From Oligoflexia bacterium (GTDB lineage Bacteria; Bdellovibrionota; Bacteriovoracia; Bacteriovoracales; Bacteriovoracaceae), in the NCBI GenBank assembly GCA_015232355.1, contig JADFZW010000034.1, positions 1 through 51,055 on the forward strand: a stretch of DNA of 51,055 bases, read 5' to 3'. The notes under the pieces are model-generated. The model searched no databases and was not told the origin of the DNA. It saw only the letters and a list, made by a program, of their open reading frames with translations. Shown here one piece after another: positions 1 through 9,204 of the stretch; the first letter of the stretch is position 1, and every line of letters begins with the position of its first letter. Made by a program: the position numbers and the translations under genes.

Positions 1-10
1 AAATTCTTGA

Positions 11-45
11 TAATCCATTATCCATTATCCATTATCCATTATCCA
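11..45. repeat. 7-bp tandem repeat (TTATCCA x5)
   Basis: Five consecutive heptamers, the first being TAATCCA and the other four TTATCCA. No gene lies in positions 1-184. The period is not a multiple of three, which fits a noncoding location. Confidence 0.9.
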
Positions 46-121
46 TTCCCCCTATAATTTTTATTTTAGTGTAGCAATTTCAAAATGCTTTTAACACTTC
101 TTTTCCTGCACTTTCGGGATA

Positions 122-177
122 GTGACATATTTTTTGGGCAAAACCGGCCAGGCCAAAACCGGGGAAGCCAATGTCAC
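122..177. repeat. Inverted repeat flanking a GGCC/ACCGG-rich core
   Basis: GTGACAT at 122-128 is matched by its exact reverse complement ATGTCAC at 171-177. Between them CAAAACCGG occurs twice and GGCC occurs twice, so the stretch is far more GC-rich than its surroundings. It lies just beyond the stop of the minus-strand gene ending at 185 and could form a hairpin in that transcript, but there is no T-run typical of an intrinsic terminator. Confidence 0.45.
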
Positions 178-184
178 GAGTCCT

Positions 185-1372
185 TTACATTTGCATTCTT
201 TTTATTTTGAAGTACTCTTTCATTTCTTTTAATACTGGAGACCATTTAATTACCAACATAATTTGATTGTAAAGATTTTCTTTGTTTATATATCCTAACT
301 GATTGGCCCAATCTTCAGTGATAGTATCGAAGAGTTTAGTTTCAGCATCACTAAAGCTAATTCTGATAGAACGATTTTCGTTATTGGAGGCCTCTTCTAA
401 AGGTTTTTCAATAAAAATTTTACCATTTTCGTAGTCTATAATAAACAACAAGCGAGTGCCCCCATTTGGATATGGATAGAAGCTTTCAAGCATTACTGCT
501 GAAGATGCTATGGCCATAGGTTTTATCACTGATTCCATTGGATTTAAAATAGTCTTTAATGGAAATTCACGTTTCATGATCTTATTTTCATTTGTATTTT
601 CCAGCCATTCAATTTTAGGAGCATCCTTATTATCCTTATTATCCTTATTATCCATATTATTTTTGCTCAATGAAAAACTATTGTTATCAATGCAAGTTTG
701 TTCATTATCACTTATTTTTATTACATCTATAAAAGGCCAGCCAGGATCTAATAAGGCATAAATATTTTCTGATAAGGATACTATACATGCTACATGGTGA
801 TAGATTGAATTAAATTCGTAGTAAGGTTTTCTGTCTTTACTAGTAATAGTACAAGCGATCTGTTGAGCATTATACTCCGGTCTTTGCTTATTAATTACTT
901 CACATAACTCTAAAGAAGAAGTAACACAATGGCGACTTTTTACTTTTTCATTAGTTTGTGTGATTTGGGGATTAAATGATTTATATGCTTCAAATAATAT
1001 CGATAAATCTGAAGCGGTTATTTTATTTTCAGCATTATTGGCCATGGCCTTCAATTTAGTTTCTTCAAATTGCGGATGTCGATTTTTTATAACATTGATA
1101 AATTGAATTAAATTTTCAAGTGAATTAAAAATTTTATTTTCTCTGTAATTATTCATTGTTTGTTGTAAAAATTGAATAGCTTCTGCATGTTTATGCTTTG
1201 GTATTTTACCAGATGGAATGGAAGATTGAGAAAATTTAGCTGGTGGATATAATATATCGCCATTAATATTTATTGGTGCATCTATAGCTATTACTATTGA
1301 TTGAAAAATAAATGAGAGAAAAAATATTAAGGATATAGAACGAATTGAATAAAATTTATTTGAAACTGCCAT
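185..1372 (-). CDS. Secreted protein of unknown function with a possible Cys-His-Asp catalytic site
   Basis: 395 residues with an N-terminal hydrophobic segment (about residues 12-30) that looks like a Sec signal peptide. I do not recognise the family. A central block holds Cys149 (SRHCVTSS), a His pair 192-193 (IYHHVAC) and Asp209 (LLDPGW). That order and the context of small and hydrophobic residues resemble the Cys-His-Asp arrangement of papain-like or transglutaminase-like folds, which is inference only. An NKD triplet repeat (residues about 241-250) comes from a 9-bp DNA repeat. It is the third gene of a minus-strand run after the 5'-nucleotidase-like and nucleosidase genes, 37 bases after the latter, so it may be co-transcribed. 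Confidence 0.6.
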   Translation of the reverse strand: MAVSNKFYSIRSISLIFFLSFIFQSIVIAIDAPININGDILYPPAKFSQSSIPSGKIPKHKHAEAIQFLQQTMNNYRENKIFNSLENLIQFINVIKNRHPQFEETKLKAMANNAENKITASDLSILFEAYKSFNPQITQTNEKVKSRHCVTSSLELCEVINKQRPEYNAQQIACTITSKDRKPYYEFNSIYHHVACIVSLSENIYALLDPGWPFIDVIKISDNEQTCIDNNSFSLSKNNMDNKDNKDNKDAPKIEWLENTNENKIMKREFPLKTILNPMESVIKPMAIASSAVMLESFYPYPNGGTRLLFIIDYENGKIFIEKPLEEASNNENRSIRISFSDAETKLFDTITEDWANQLGYINKENLYNQIMLVIKWSPVLKEMKEYFKIKRMQM

Positions 1373-1409
1373 GTTATTATACTCCTATTATTTTATTTGC
1401 TATTTACTT

Positions 1410-2411
1410 TTATTCCTTGGCCTGATTAATAAAAAGAGAGATTACTCGGCCAGCATTTTGGGCCGCTTTTTTACTAAATGTTTTGTAGTCAGTTATTACT
1501 CCTGATTTAGGATTGTAACGATCAGAAATAGTCTTAAATGCTACAAAAGGAATTTTTAATTTTTTACACATTTGAGCAACTGCCACAACTTCCATATCAA
1601 CGGCATAAGCATTGGGCACTAATTTGGCCAATCTCATTTTTTGTTTTGATGATCCAGCAAAAGAACTTCCGGTTAAAATCGTGCCTATATGAACTTGATT
1701 GTCACTCTCTTTATCAAACATATTTTGAGTAATACGAGAGAGCAATTGGAAATTTTGTTTATCTGGATACAGCGCTGGATCTGTTGGTCCATCGGGGGTA
1801 TCGGCGACAAAAAATTCTCCTGGGGCCATCAATTTTTTTATGGAGTCTAATTTAGTTGATGATTGTGATTGTTGACAATCTTTGGATGTATCCTCAGATA
1901 CATTTGTATCTGAAGATACAAAAGAATCATGTTGAATAAGACGATTTGCAATTACAACATCACCTATCTTTAATTTTTCTTGTAATGAACCAGCAACTCC
2001 GCTTACTATAACAAGGTCAATTTTTTGTTTTTGATTTTTGTCGTTAAAATCTTTTATTATTGAGTATAGATTGGTAGAGGCATTTACCATACCTACTCCA
2101 GTATGAGATAATATAATTCTTAAATCTTTATCTTTTGAAGAACCATTTATGATTGCCATCTTATATTTTGTTTCAAGAATATCATCTGCAACTATTTCCT
2201 TAAAAGGAAGATGAAGTTTTTCTATAATTGCATTTTCCTCTAATTCCATGGCGGTTAAGATTAAAATTGTCTTTAATTCACTCGCATTTGAAGTAGTAGT
2301 GTTTGCTAACAGAGAGATTAGAAATATTAGTAAAAAAACATACAGCTTACAAGCAGATGAAAATGATAATTTGTCAGCATATGTGTTCATGTAAATATTT
2401 TTTATATTCAT
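1410..2411 (-). CDS. Exported MTA/SAH nucleosidase-like (phosphorylase superfamily) protein
   Basis: 333 residues. From about residue 48 it matches the nucleoside phosphorylase/hydrolase fold of 5'-methylthioadenosine/S-adenosylhomocysteine nucleosidase. It has the AMELEE start with the acidic active-site position, VSGVAGSL followed by IGDVVIA, the ribose-binding VDMEVVAVA and a final TISD carrying the catalytic Asp. It is longer than cytosolic MtnN (about 230 residues) because of an N-terminal hydrophobic segment (about residues 23-40), which suggests export, and an insert of about 50 residues after the IQHD strand. The exported location implies extracytoplasmic cleavage of nucleosides rather than the usual methionine-salvage role. 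The start lies 3 bases after the stop of the 5'-nucleotidase-like gene, so the two are co-translated. Confidence 0.8.
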   Translation of the reverse strand: MNIKNIYMNTYADKLSFSSACKLYVFLLIFLISLLANTTTSNASELKTILILTAMELEENAIIEKLHLPFKEIVADDILETKYKMAIINGSSKDKDLRIILSHTGVGMVNASTNLYSIIKDFNDKNQKQKIDLVIVSGVAGSLQEKLKIGDVVIANRLIQHDSFVSSDTNVSEDTSKDCQQSQSSTKLDSIKKLMAPGEFFVADTPDGPTDPALYPDKQNFQLLSRITQNMFDKESDNQVHIGTILTGSSFAGSSKQKMRLAKLVPNAYAVDMEVVAVAQMCKKLKIPFVAFKTISDRYNPKSGVITDYKTFSKKAAQNAGRVISLFINQAKE

Positions 2412-2414
2412 ATT

Positions 2415-4130
2415 TTATAGTTGTCCTTGCTTTTTATTAGGAGATAGTATTTTTTTACTGGCGATATCTCTTGTAGTAACCTCATGTTCTTCATTTTTTA
2501 TTTCAGCGATATTCTCCATTCGTCCATCGTGAAAGGCCACTACTGTATCGTTATTTTTAATGTATTCAAAAACCAGCTTATTTAATGTTACATTGTGATT
2601 TTTTACCTCTTCTGCTTTTTTGAATAAGTGGTGTCCGTCGCCTCCGTTAATCAAAAATTCTATAGTTGCTATATTATAGTATTTATCGAGATCAATGTCG
2701 TTACCAGATATTTTTACATCAAATACCTTTCTACCAACTGGTGCACTTAAATCATATTTAAGTCTTAAACCTGCGATCTGTAAAATACCAACTGATCTAG
2801 AATTATCAAAACTATGTGCCAGTAAATTAACAATAGTACTTCCTTTCATTTTTGCCGTATAAATATAGTTTGTGTAGGGTATGCTCTTTGCTAATTTACC
2901 TATGGTTATTGGTCCTTTATTAATTCCTTTCAAAGTACCAGAATTAATAAAGACCACATCTGCATTTGTTTCTTTTAAAACCATGTCGCAAACAAAGTTT
3001 CCAAAAACACCTTCTTTGGCAATCTCGTATCCCATATCAACAAGAGAGTGGCCTAATGTTCTTCCTAAATATTCTTTTTGTAGAATATGCATATTACTGC
3101 TTATTATTGAAGAAATTTTATCATCAGGAATCAGATGCTTTGAATTTATAGGGTATAATTTCCATTCGTTTGAAACTATTTTATTCTTACTACTTTCTAT
3201 TATAAATTCCATAGCACCTAAATATTTTGCACTTCTAGAAATTTTAATTATCGGAATTGATCCTACATAGAGAGGTTTTTCAAATTGATCTCCATATTTT
3301 GAACTAGAAACTATTAAATTAATATCGTTATCATACCTGGTTGCTAAAGCTATTTCCTCAGCAGTATTCCAAATACTAGACATAATGATTATAAAATTTA
3401 CTCGCTTATTTTTTAATTCTTGAATGTAGTGTTTTGTAACTTCCATAATAGGCATAAATTCAATCTCATCCATCAAACCTGGATAACTTAATTTTAGAAT
3501 ATTAGGATTAATTAGACCTATGATACCCACTCTTACGGAAGGGTAATTTATTATAGTATAAGGTTTTAAAAACTCAGGAATCTCTTTTTTATTTTTATAT
3601 ACGACATTGGCACCTAGAAATGGGAAATTTGCTTTTTGAGATAAATCTTTTAAGGTTTGAACGCCATAATCAAACTCAGTACTACCAATAACGGAAGCAT
3701 TAAATTTTAATTGATTCATTAAATTTACAACCATGGACCCATTATTTATTATTTCATTCTTGTTTACACCACCTCCAAAAAAAGTATTACCGGTATCCAA
3801 TAACAAATCATAGCTTTCAATATCTTTATTATTATTTTTTTCACGTATTGCTTTTATTTGTGAGGCCATATAACTCATTCCTCCTTCGTACCCTTGCTCC
3901 AAAGGATTTTTGTCATCAATAATGGTTTCTGGTAAAATTTGTCCAGACAATACATCATTGTGAATAATGGTTAATCTCACATATTTATAATTAAATTTGT
4001 AATAAGCAATGAAGAACACTGCTGACATTAAAGCAATGAGAAGGCATAAAATTATCCAATCTTGCCAGATGATTTTGATATTAGCAAATCTCGATGATGA
4101 ATAATTTAGCTTTTGTTCATCTCTTTTCAT
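2415..4130 (-). CDS. Membrane-anchored 5'-nucleotidase (UshA-family) homologue lacking metal ligands
   Basis: 571 residues: a short cytoplasmic tail, one transmembrane segment (about 24-43) and an extracytoplasmic UshA/5'-nucleotidase architecture. The C-terminal substrate domain is well kept (FINSGTLKGI, GPITIGKL, GGDGHHLF). The N-terminal metallophosphatase domain aligns along its length, but the family's metal and catalytic residues are changed. The NDxH motif is HNDVLSG (Asp59 kept, His lost). The GD motif is DTGNTF (Asn115). GNHEFD is GSTEFD (Ser150-Thr151). The later TH and GH histidines fall in SS at 251-252 and SSSKYG at 275-280. The protein is therefore probably inactive as a nucleotidase and may bind nucleotides or another ligand. 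It is the first gene of an operon with the exported nucleosidase. Confidence 0.8.
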   Translation of the reverse strand: MKRDEQKLNYSSSRFANIKIIWQDWIILCLLIALMSAVFFIAYYKFNYKYVRLTIIHNDVLSGQILPETIIDDKNPLEQGYEGGMSYMASQIKAIREKNNNKDIESYDLLLDTGNTFFGGGVNKNEIINNGSMVVNLMNQLKFNASVIGSTEFDYGVQTLKDLSQKANFPFLGANVVYKNKKEIPEFLKPYTIINYPSVRVGIIGLINPNILKLSYPGLMDEIEFMPIMEVTKHYIQELKNKRVNFIIIMSSIWNTAEEIALATRYDNDINLIVSSSKYGDQFEKPLYVGSIPIIKISRSAKYLGAMEFIIESSKNKIVSNEWKLYPINSKHLIPDDKISSIISSNMHILQKEYLGRTLGHSLVDMGYEIAKEGVFGNFVCDMVLKETNADVVFINSGTLKGINKGPITIGKLAKSIPYTNYIYTAKMKGSTIVNLLAHSFDNSRSVGILQIAGLRLKYDLSAPVGRKVFDVKISGNDIDLDKYYNIATIEFLINGGDGHHLFKKAEEVKNHNVTLNKLVFEYIKNNDTVVAFHDGRMENIAEIKNEEHEVTTRDIASKKILSPNKKQGQL

Positions 4131-4364
4131 TTCTTACAAGTCTCCAAAAATTAAATTTACAAAAAATAAATTTTATTGTGTGCGGGTGTTTTTTTAATAA
4201 AAAAAATACTACAACAATCAACATTACAGACAATTTAAAGGATAAGGTCATAAGTAACTTTATGCAAATTTTATTAGCTTAATCTATTAGATTACAAATG
4301 ATTTCAATATTTACACTATTAAAGAAATATTATTTACTAGCAAAAAGATTTGCAGGTTCGACAC

Positions 4365-4943
4365 TTAAAATGGTTCTTTACGTATTTTTGCAAGATAGAG
4401 TGTGACATTAAAAAAGAGATGAATAAATATTCCTAGGAAGATGAAGGCCAGTAATTGTTGAATGGCAATTCCCATATAAAAATAATATACTAACACACAT
4501 CCAATGGATGAATCTGCTTGATCAAATATAATTTGAATTATTTTGTATTTGCTATTAGATGTTTTCTTTCCAACAGCAATACCTAAGCGACGTTTAATAA
4601 AAGAATTTGGTAATTCTGAGAGGGTATATCCAAGACCCAAAAGTGTTCCTAAAATAATTTGATTGAAGTTATTTAAGTTACTAAACCCTAGTTTTAAGGT
4701 AAGTAAATTATCGAGAGGTGAAGCTGCATATACACCAATTATGGAAAAAAGTGACATTAAAATAATACCACGGTATGTTTTATTTTTTCCAAAGAGTTTT
4801 TCGCTTAAAGGAACTTTAAGAAATTTCAGAAGATCTAATTTTACAAAGATCATATGTAAAATGCCTGCGATGGCCAGAGGAAGAATCATTAGTAGAGAGT
4901 GGAGTAGGTATGTTGATATCATTAGATATTCCAAATATTCCAA
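4365..4943 (-). CDS. CarS/DUF46-family membrane CTP:lipid-alcohol cytidylyltransferase
   Basis: 192 residues with about five hydrophobic segments. Motifs typical of the CDP-archaeol synthase (CarS, DUF46) family are present: GKNKTYRG near residue 53, the GLGYTLSELPNSFIKRR block near 105-120, and the DQADSSIG acidic motif near 141 that binds Mg-CTP in the CdsA-like fold. In archaea the enzyme makes CDP-archaeol. Bacterial members probably activate another lipid alcohol, so the substrate here is not known. The start is 1 base from the stop of the CheA-like gene, a translationally coupled pair, although the functional link to signalling is not evident. Confidence 0.75.
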   Translation of the reverse strand: MEYLEYLMISTYLLHSLLMILPLAIAGILHMIFVKLDLLKFLKVPLSEKLFGKNKTYRGIILMSLFSIIGVYAASPLDNLLTLKLGFSNLNNFNQIILGTLLGLGYTLSELPNSFIKRRLGIAVGKKTSNSKYKIIQIIFDQADSSIGCVLVYYFYMGIAIQQLLAFIFLGIFIHLFFNVTLYLAKIRKEPF

Positions 4944-4944
4944 G

Positions 4945-7503
4945 TTAAATAGTCCAGTTGAGTTTAAAGGTTGTTCCTTTGCTAGGAATGCTATTGATTG
5001 TTAAATTACCACCTAATTTATCCAGTTGTTGTTTAACAATGTCAAGACCGATCCCTCTTCCTGAATATTGAGTCGCTTGTTCTTTTGTAGAAAAATTTGG
5101 AAGTAAAATTAATTTTAATATCTCATCTACAGACATAGAATTAATTTTATCTTCGCTTATAATGCCTTTATTGATTACTGATTTTTTTATCATTTGAATG
5201 TCAATGCCCTTACCATCATCAGAAAATAGTAGTTCTAGCATTCGCTTTTCTTTTTGGTAATCTACTTTTAAAGTAATTAATCCTTGAGGATTTTTTTGTT
5301 GCTCTATTCTGTTACTGGGTATCTCGATACCATGATCGATAGAATTAATAAGTAAAGGAATGGTTAAATCCTCAATAAGTTTTAATCCCTTTAGCGGAAC
5401 GTTTAAAGAAATTTTTAAATCCAGAAGGACATCTTTTTCCATACGAGAGGAAATATTTTTAATTGCACTTAAAAATTTATTATTATATTTTTGAATAATA
5501 TTTTTTTTAAAGAGTAGTAATCTTTTTTTCTTCAACTCTTTAAAAGTTTGCAGACGAGGGATAGTGATAGAGGTAGAGGGAGGGATGGAGATAGTATTGA
5601 AGATATCCAATTCAAACTCATTTTCAATTGCAGCATCCCAATCGCACAAAGAGCTATTTTTACTTATGGTTTTAATCATTTTTTGTAGCTCTTCAATAAT
5701 GTTTTTGAGAGTAAAGACCTCTTTTTTTATTACGGCCCTAATTTCGCTGTAATCGACTATTCCTTTCTCTTCTCCTTTATTCCATTTTATCAGTTCTCGT
5801 AGTTGATCTTCACAATAGTGAAAGCGTTTAGAGATGTTGGTTAGTCCGACATAATTTGCAAGTCCTTTAAGGTCATGAACTAAAGTATATCCTCTAGTTA
5901 AAAATAACTCTGAATCTGCCTTTGAATCTGAATGTTGTGGTTCGATAATCTCGGTCAACTCTTTTAACCTTGATGTGCAATCCTCAATGTAATCTAGAAA
6001 TACATTTGGATCTAAGTTAAGTACCTCTCTTAAGATCTCATTTTTATTTTCTTGCTCTAATTGTACTTCTTGTAACTGTTTTTGTGCAACTTTTTCGGCA
6101 GTAACGTTATTGATGGTGATCATCAATTTTTCAACTTTATTATTTTTTAAAATGGGATGATATTTAACACTAAGATATTGCTCTCCATTTGTGGTGTTTG
6201 CTGTTTTTTTACAGAAATCATTTATTCCAATATCTCGAAGTAATTCCCAATTTTCAGACATGGTGAATACACTCTTTATCCACTCTTTCATTAATACATT
6301 ATCTGTCATAATACGAATCTGATCACCAATTTGATCACGCATAAGTAAATCGACAACATTTTTTTTGTGAAGATTTTTTTCAATTAAAATCTCTTCGCTG
6401 ACAATGGAATACTCACTGTTTATTTCAGCTAAGGAATTGACTGTTAAGATTGCTTGGCCAACATTATTTAAAATATCTTGGATCTCATCTCTAGATGAAC
6501 TTACTTGTTTTTGTAGTAGATAGATATTCATCTTATGTTGCAAAGAAGATACTATCTCAGATACTAACTTTTGAATGGAGAGAGTGAAATCTTTAGCAAT
6601 GCGATCGCTCTTATTATATAGTTCACCAATACCCCAAATCTGATCATTTAAAATAATTGGAAAGGATAGCGTTGTTTTTATCTCTTCTGGTAGATGTTTG
6701 TTTTTTTCTACTCTATTTTCTTGAGTGAAATCAGCAATATTTAAAATTTTCTTATTATAGAATACATAGGTAGCAGACCATTCATCGCTACTAGTGATTT
6801 GATGACTTTTTATATTTGGATTATTACTGTGAAGTAACTGCAACTGCATATCATCTGCGTTTGCAGATGTGTTGATATAGAGTGAAAAGAATTCTATATG
6901 TAAAAATGAACTCATCATCTCTATGGCCGAAATTACTTTCTCTTCGAGAGTATTATGACAATCATCAAAGATTGAAACAATCTCTTTTTCTTTTTCCATC
7001 CAACTGTTTCTTATTCTTAATTCTTCATTTATTTCATCTAATAATTTTGCTTCTTGGGATAATTGTTCATTGGAAGAGATTGCGAATTTGTCGGTTAAAG
7101 TAATGGCCGCATTAACCATCTCTTCTGCAATAATGGCGGGGTCGTAGTTTTCGAAACTGAGCTTATCAATTACTCTATTGTTTAAAATTTCAATAATCCT
7201 TTTATCTAGTTTATTAAAATCACAAAAAACGATAATGATCAGCTTGAAATTTGTAGGAGCATCCCCACTTAAGAAGGACTCCAGTTGCAAAAGATCATCA
7301 CTATTTTCTAGAATCCAAGATAGAATATGGATGGTGTTTTCATCTTTATCAAGAGAGAGTGCTAATTCTTCCAATGTTGAAAAGGGTGTGATTTTTTTTA
7401 TAGTATCTTCTGCAATAAAGGAGTTGAAGTTTTCTATGCTGAAAGTTTGATTGCTTTTATTTTTTATAAGTGCAATTGTATTTGTAGTATTAGTATCACT
7501 CAT
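4945..7503 (-). CDS. CheA-like histidine kinase with GAF, PAS and HPt domains
   Basis: 852 residues, no membrane segment. The order is: N-terminal unknown region (1-170), GAF-like domain (about 190-325), PAS-like region (about 340-480), coiled linker, HPt domain with the phospho-acceptor His543 in HDLKG, and a CheA-type ATPase at about 715-852 with N-box LLINSIDHGIE, G1 DDGKGID and G2 SGRGIGLDIVK. A CheW-like coupling domain is absent after the ATPase, so this is not a chemoreceptor-array CheA. It acts as a soluble phospho-relay kinase. Genes upstream in the same operon encode a CheY-like receiver and an HD-GYP protein, the obvious partners. The start is 2 bases after the HD-GYP stop. Confidence 0.85.
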   Translation of the reverse strand: MSDTNTTNTIALIKNKSNQTFSIENFNSFIAEDTIKKITPFSTLEELALSLDKDENTIHILSWILENSDDLLQLESFLSGDAPTNFKLIIIVFCDFNKLDKRIIEILNNRVIDKLSFENYDPAIIAEEMVNAAITLTDKFAISSNEQLSQEAKLLDEINEELRIRNSWMEKEKEIVSIFDDCHNTLEEKVISAIEMMSSFLHIEFFSLYINTSANADDMQLQLLHSNNPNIKSHQITSSDEWSATYVFYNKKILNIADFTQENRVEKNKHLPEEIKTTLSFPIILNDQIWGIGELYNKSDRIAKDFTLSIQKLVSEIVSSLQHKMNIYLLQKQVSSSRDEIQDILNNVGQAILTVNSLAEINSEYSIVSEEILIEKNLHKKNVVDLLMRDQIGDQIRIMTDNVLMKEWIKSVFTMSENWELLRDIGINDFCKKTANTTNGEQYLSVKYHPILKNNKVEKLMITINNVTAEKVAQKQLQEVQLEQENKNEILREVLNLDPNVFLDYIEDCTSRLKELTEIIEPQHSDSKADSELFLTRGYTLVHDLKGLANYVGLTNISKRFHYCEDQLRELIKWNKGEEKGIVDYSEIRAVIKKEVFTLKNIIEELQKMIKTISKNSSLCDWDAAIENEFELDIFNTISIPPSTSITIPRLQTFKELKKKRLLLFKKNIIQKYNNKFLSAIKNISSRMEKDVLLDLKISLNVPLKGLKLIEDLTIPLLINSIDHGIEIPSNRIEQQKNPQGLITLKVDYQKEKRMLELLFSDDGKGIDIQMIKKSVINKGIISEDKINSMSVDEILKLILLPNFSTKEQATQYSGRGIGLDIVKQQLDKLGGNLTINSIPSKGTTFKLNWTI

Positions 7504-7505
7504 TT

Positions 7506-8627
7506 TTAATTACTTGTAGCGGTCATTTTTACAGTAATGGTAGATAAAAGTTTAGGATCATAAATAACTCTGGATTTTTGAGAGTCTTGATTTTTTACAT
7601 TTGGAGAGAGCGCGATAGGATAAACATTTTTACTCATATTAGAAAATATTGATGAAAGCTCAGAGAATTTTTCGGCCGCCACCAATTTTCTATAGATAAT
7701 ATCAAAATCGTTAGCGATGCGTACGATTTTTGCTAAATGATTAATTTGCATTCCTCTTATGGTTCGAGGAAAACCACTGCCATCGAAATTTTCATGATGT
7801 TGAAAAACAATATCTTTTACATTTGGATCTAGACCTTTCTTCTTAGTTTTGTTTTTTACTATCACATCTCCATCATCATCATCTGATCCTTGTTTTAAAT
7901 CAAATGGACTGGCACCACCTGCCTCACCTAACATCTCAAGTCCCCATTGAGGATGCTTCATAAACATTTGGTAATCTTCATCGCTAAAAGGAATGTTATC
8001 CAAATATTTGGATGCTAGTTGATCACCACTTCTAGATAATCCTAAATCGTGTAGTAAACCACCCATGGCCACAGATTCTAATTCTTTGGAATCAGTTACT
8101 CCAGAGAGCATAGCAAATAGTACTGATAAGCTACTAACATTTGCAGAGTGAACCATAAGTCCACTACCAGTCTTTACCATTTTATTAATCTCATCAAAGA
8201 GATTGGAAAAACTTTTACTTGAAACGTTGGTGATAATATTTTTAGTCATTCCACTACAGTTTTCCATTAACTGTTGTGATTCTTCAATGCTAGTTACTTC
8301 ATTTAAATTTTTTAATGCTTTGATGGTATGGGTTTCCAGCATTGCTTGTTTTTTTTCTAAAGATAATGAGTCGCTTTTAAGTACATTTGAAAAGGTTGTT
8401 GATTTATACTCATAAAAATTGTCGCGCTCTTTTTTTAGAATGTAGACGTAGTTGAGTCCCTTGCTTACGAATTTAGCGTGCGCCTCTTGATTAAAGACCT
8501 CACCTGCTTTTACGATAGCAACCATTTTGTTATTGATCTTAAAAAAGAGATGAAGTGCAAATGGCAATTCAGTATCGACTTGGACTTCTTTTAAGGGAGT
8601 AGGAAAATATTCAGATAATAGATTCAT
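7506..8627 (-). CDS. HD-GYP domain protein (putative cyclic-di-GMP phosphodiesterase)
   Basis: 373 residues, cytoplasmic. An N-terminal domain of about 70 residues is followed by a helical linker and an HD-GYP domain from about residue 155. Metal-ligand positions are visible: His160, His193-Asp194 (LLHDLGL), His225 (KHPQWG), His277-His278 and Asp282 (HHENFDGSGFP). The GYP signature reads GFP. A charged insert (about 247-265, DDDDGD then lysines) interrupts the domain between the third and fourth ligands. The family hydrolyses cyclic di-GMP, and the intact ligands suggest activity. The gene lies between the receiver and the CheA-like kinase, suggesting that the phospho-relay controls, or is controlled by, cyclic-di-nucleotide turnover. 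Confidence 0.85.
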   Translation of the reverse strand: MNLLSEYFPTPLKEVQVDTELPFALHLFFKINNKMVAIVKAGEVFNQEAHAKFVSKGLNYVYILKKERDNFYEYKSTTFSNVLKSDSLSLEKKQAMLETHTIKALKNLNEVTSIEESQQLMENCSGMTKNIITNVSSKSFSNLFDEINKMVKTGSGLMVHSANVSSLSVLFAMLSGVTDSKELESVAMGGLLHDLGLSRSGDQLASKYLDNIPFSDEDYQMFMKHPQWGLEMLGEAGGASPFDLKQGSDDDDGDVIVKNKTKKKGLDPNVKDIVFQHHENFDGSGFPRTIRGMQINHLAKIVRIANDFDIIYRKLVAAEKFSELSSIFSNMSKNVYPIALSPNVKNQDSQKSRVIYDPKLLSTITVKMTATSN

Positions 8628-8682
8628 TAGAGTTACCTTTTATTTTAGTAATATGGATTTTTAATTAATTCAATTAGTTTAA

Positions 8683-9075
8683 TTAAGGCCCCAAGAGAGC
8701 ATTTATTTTAGTTATCAATTCATCTGTCTTCACAGGTTTAATAAAATATGCACTTACACCAGATTTAACTGCTGTTAGTAAGTTCATTTTTTCAGACTCA
8801 TTTGTTAGCATAATAAATGGTAAGGTTAGAAATCTAATATCTGCACGGACTTTCTTTAAGAGATCAAGACCATTTAATTTTGGCATATTCCAATCGCTGA
8901 TAACACAAGCAACTGGTTTAGTTTTTACATATTGATCTATGAGTATTTTCCAAGCTTCTTCTCCATCAGATGCGCGCATAATATTTTTAAATCCCTTCAT
9001 CGTTAATAAATTACTAGTTAACTTTGAAGTGGTGGCCATATCATCAATTACCAAAAATAGAGCATCTTGTTTCAT
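8683..9075 (-). CDS. CheY-like single-domain response regulator
   Basis: 130 residues, a stand-alone receiver with all canonical positions: acidic pair Asp11-Asp12, phospho-acceptor Asp61 (SDWNMP), Thr91 (MLTNE) and Lys113 (FIKPVK). No output domain is attached, so it works by protein-protein contact or as a phosphate relay. It is the first gene of the minus-strand operon with the HD-GYP protein and the CheA-like kinase, which is its likely phospho-donor. Confidence 0.92.
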   Translation of the reverse strand: MKQDALFLVIDDMATTSKLTSNLLTMKGFKNIMRASDGEEAWKILIDQYVKTKPVACVISDWNMPKLNGLDLLKKVRADIRFLTLPFIMLTNESEKMNLLTAVKSGVSAYFIKPVKTDELITKINALLGP

Positions 9076-9204
9076 AACTCATCCTTTAGGGCAAACCAAT
9101 GAGTAAAATAAATAAAATAAGTAAAAAAAGTAAAGCAAGTCTTTCCTAAATATTAGTGTAATTGAATTTTGATTAGATTTAAATAGGTAAAAATCTAAAG
9201 GAAT

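Noticed and set aside
2881..3270. 129-residue plus-strand frame inside the 5'-nucleotidase-like gene
   Set aside because: Antisense shadow of a gene with clear family-wide similarity.
4345..4375. Possible tRNA from a GGTTCGA-like T-loop at about 4353
   Set aside because: No acceptor, D or anticodon stems can be drawn around it.
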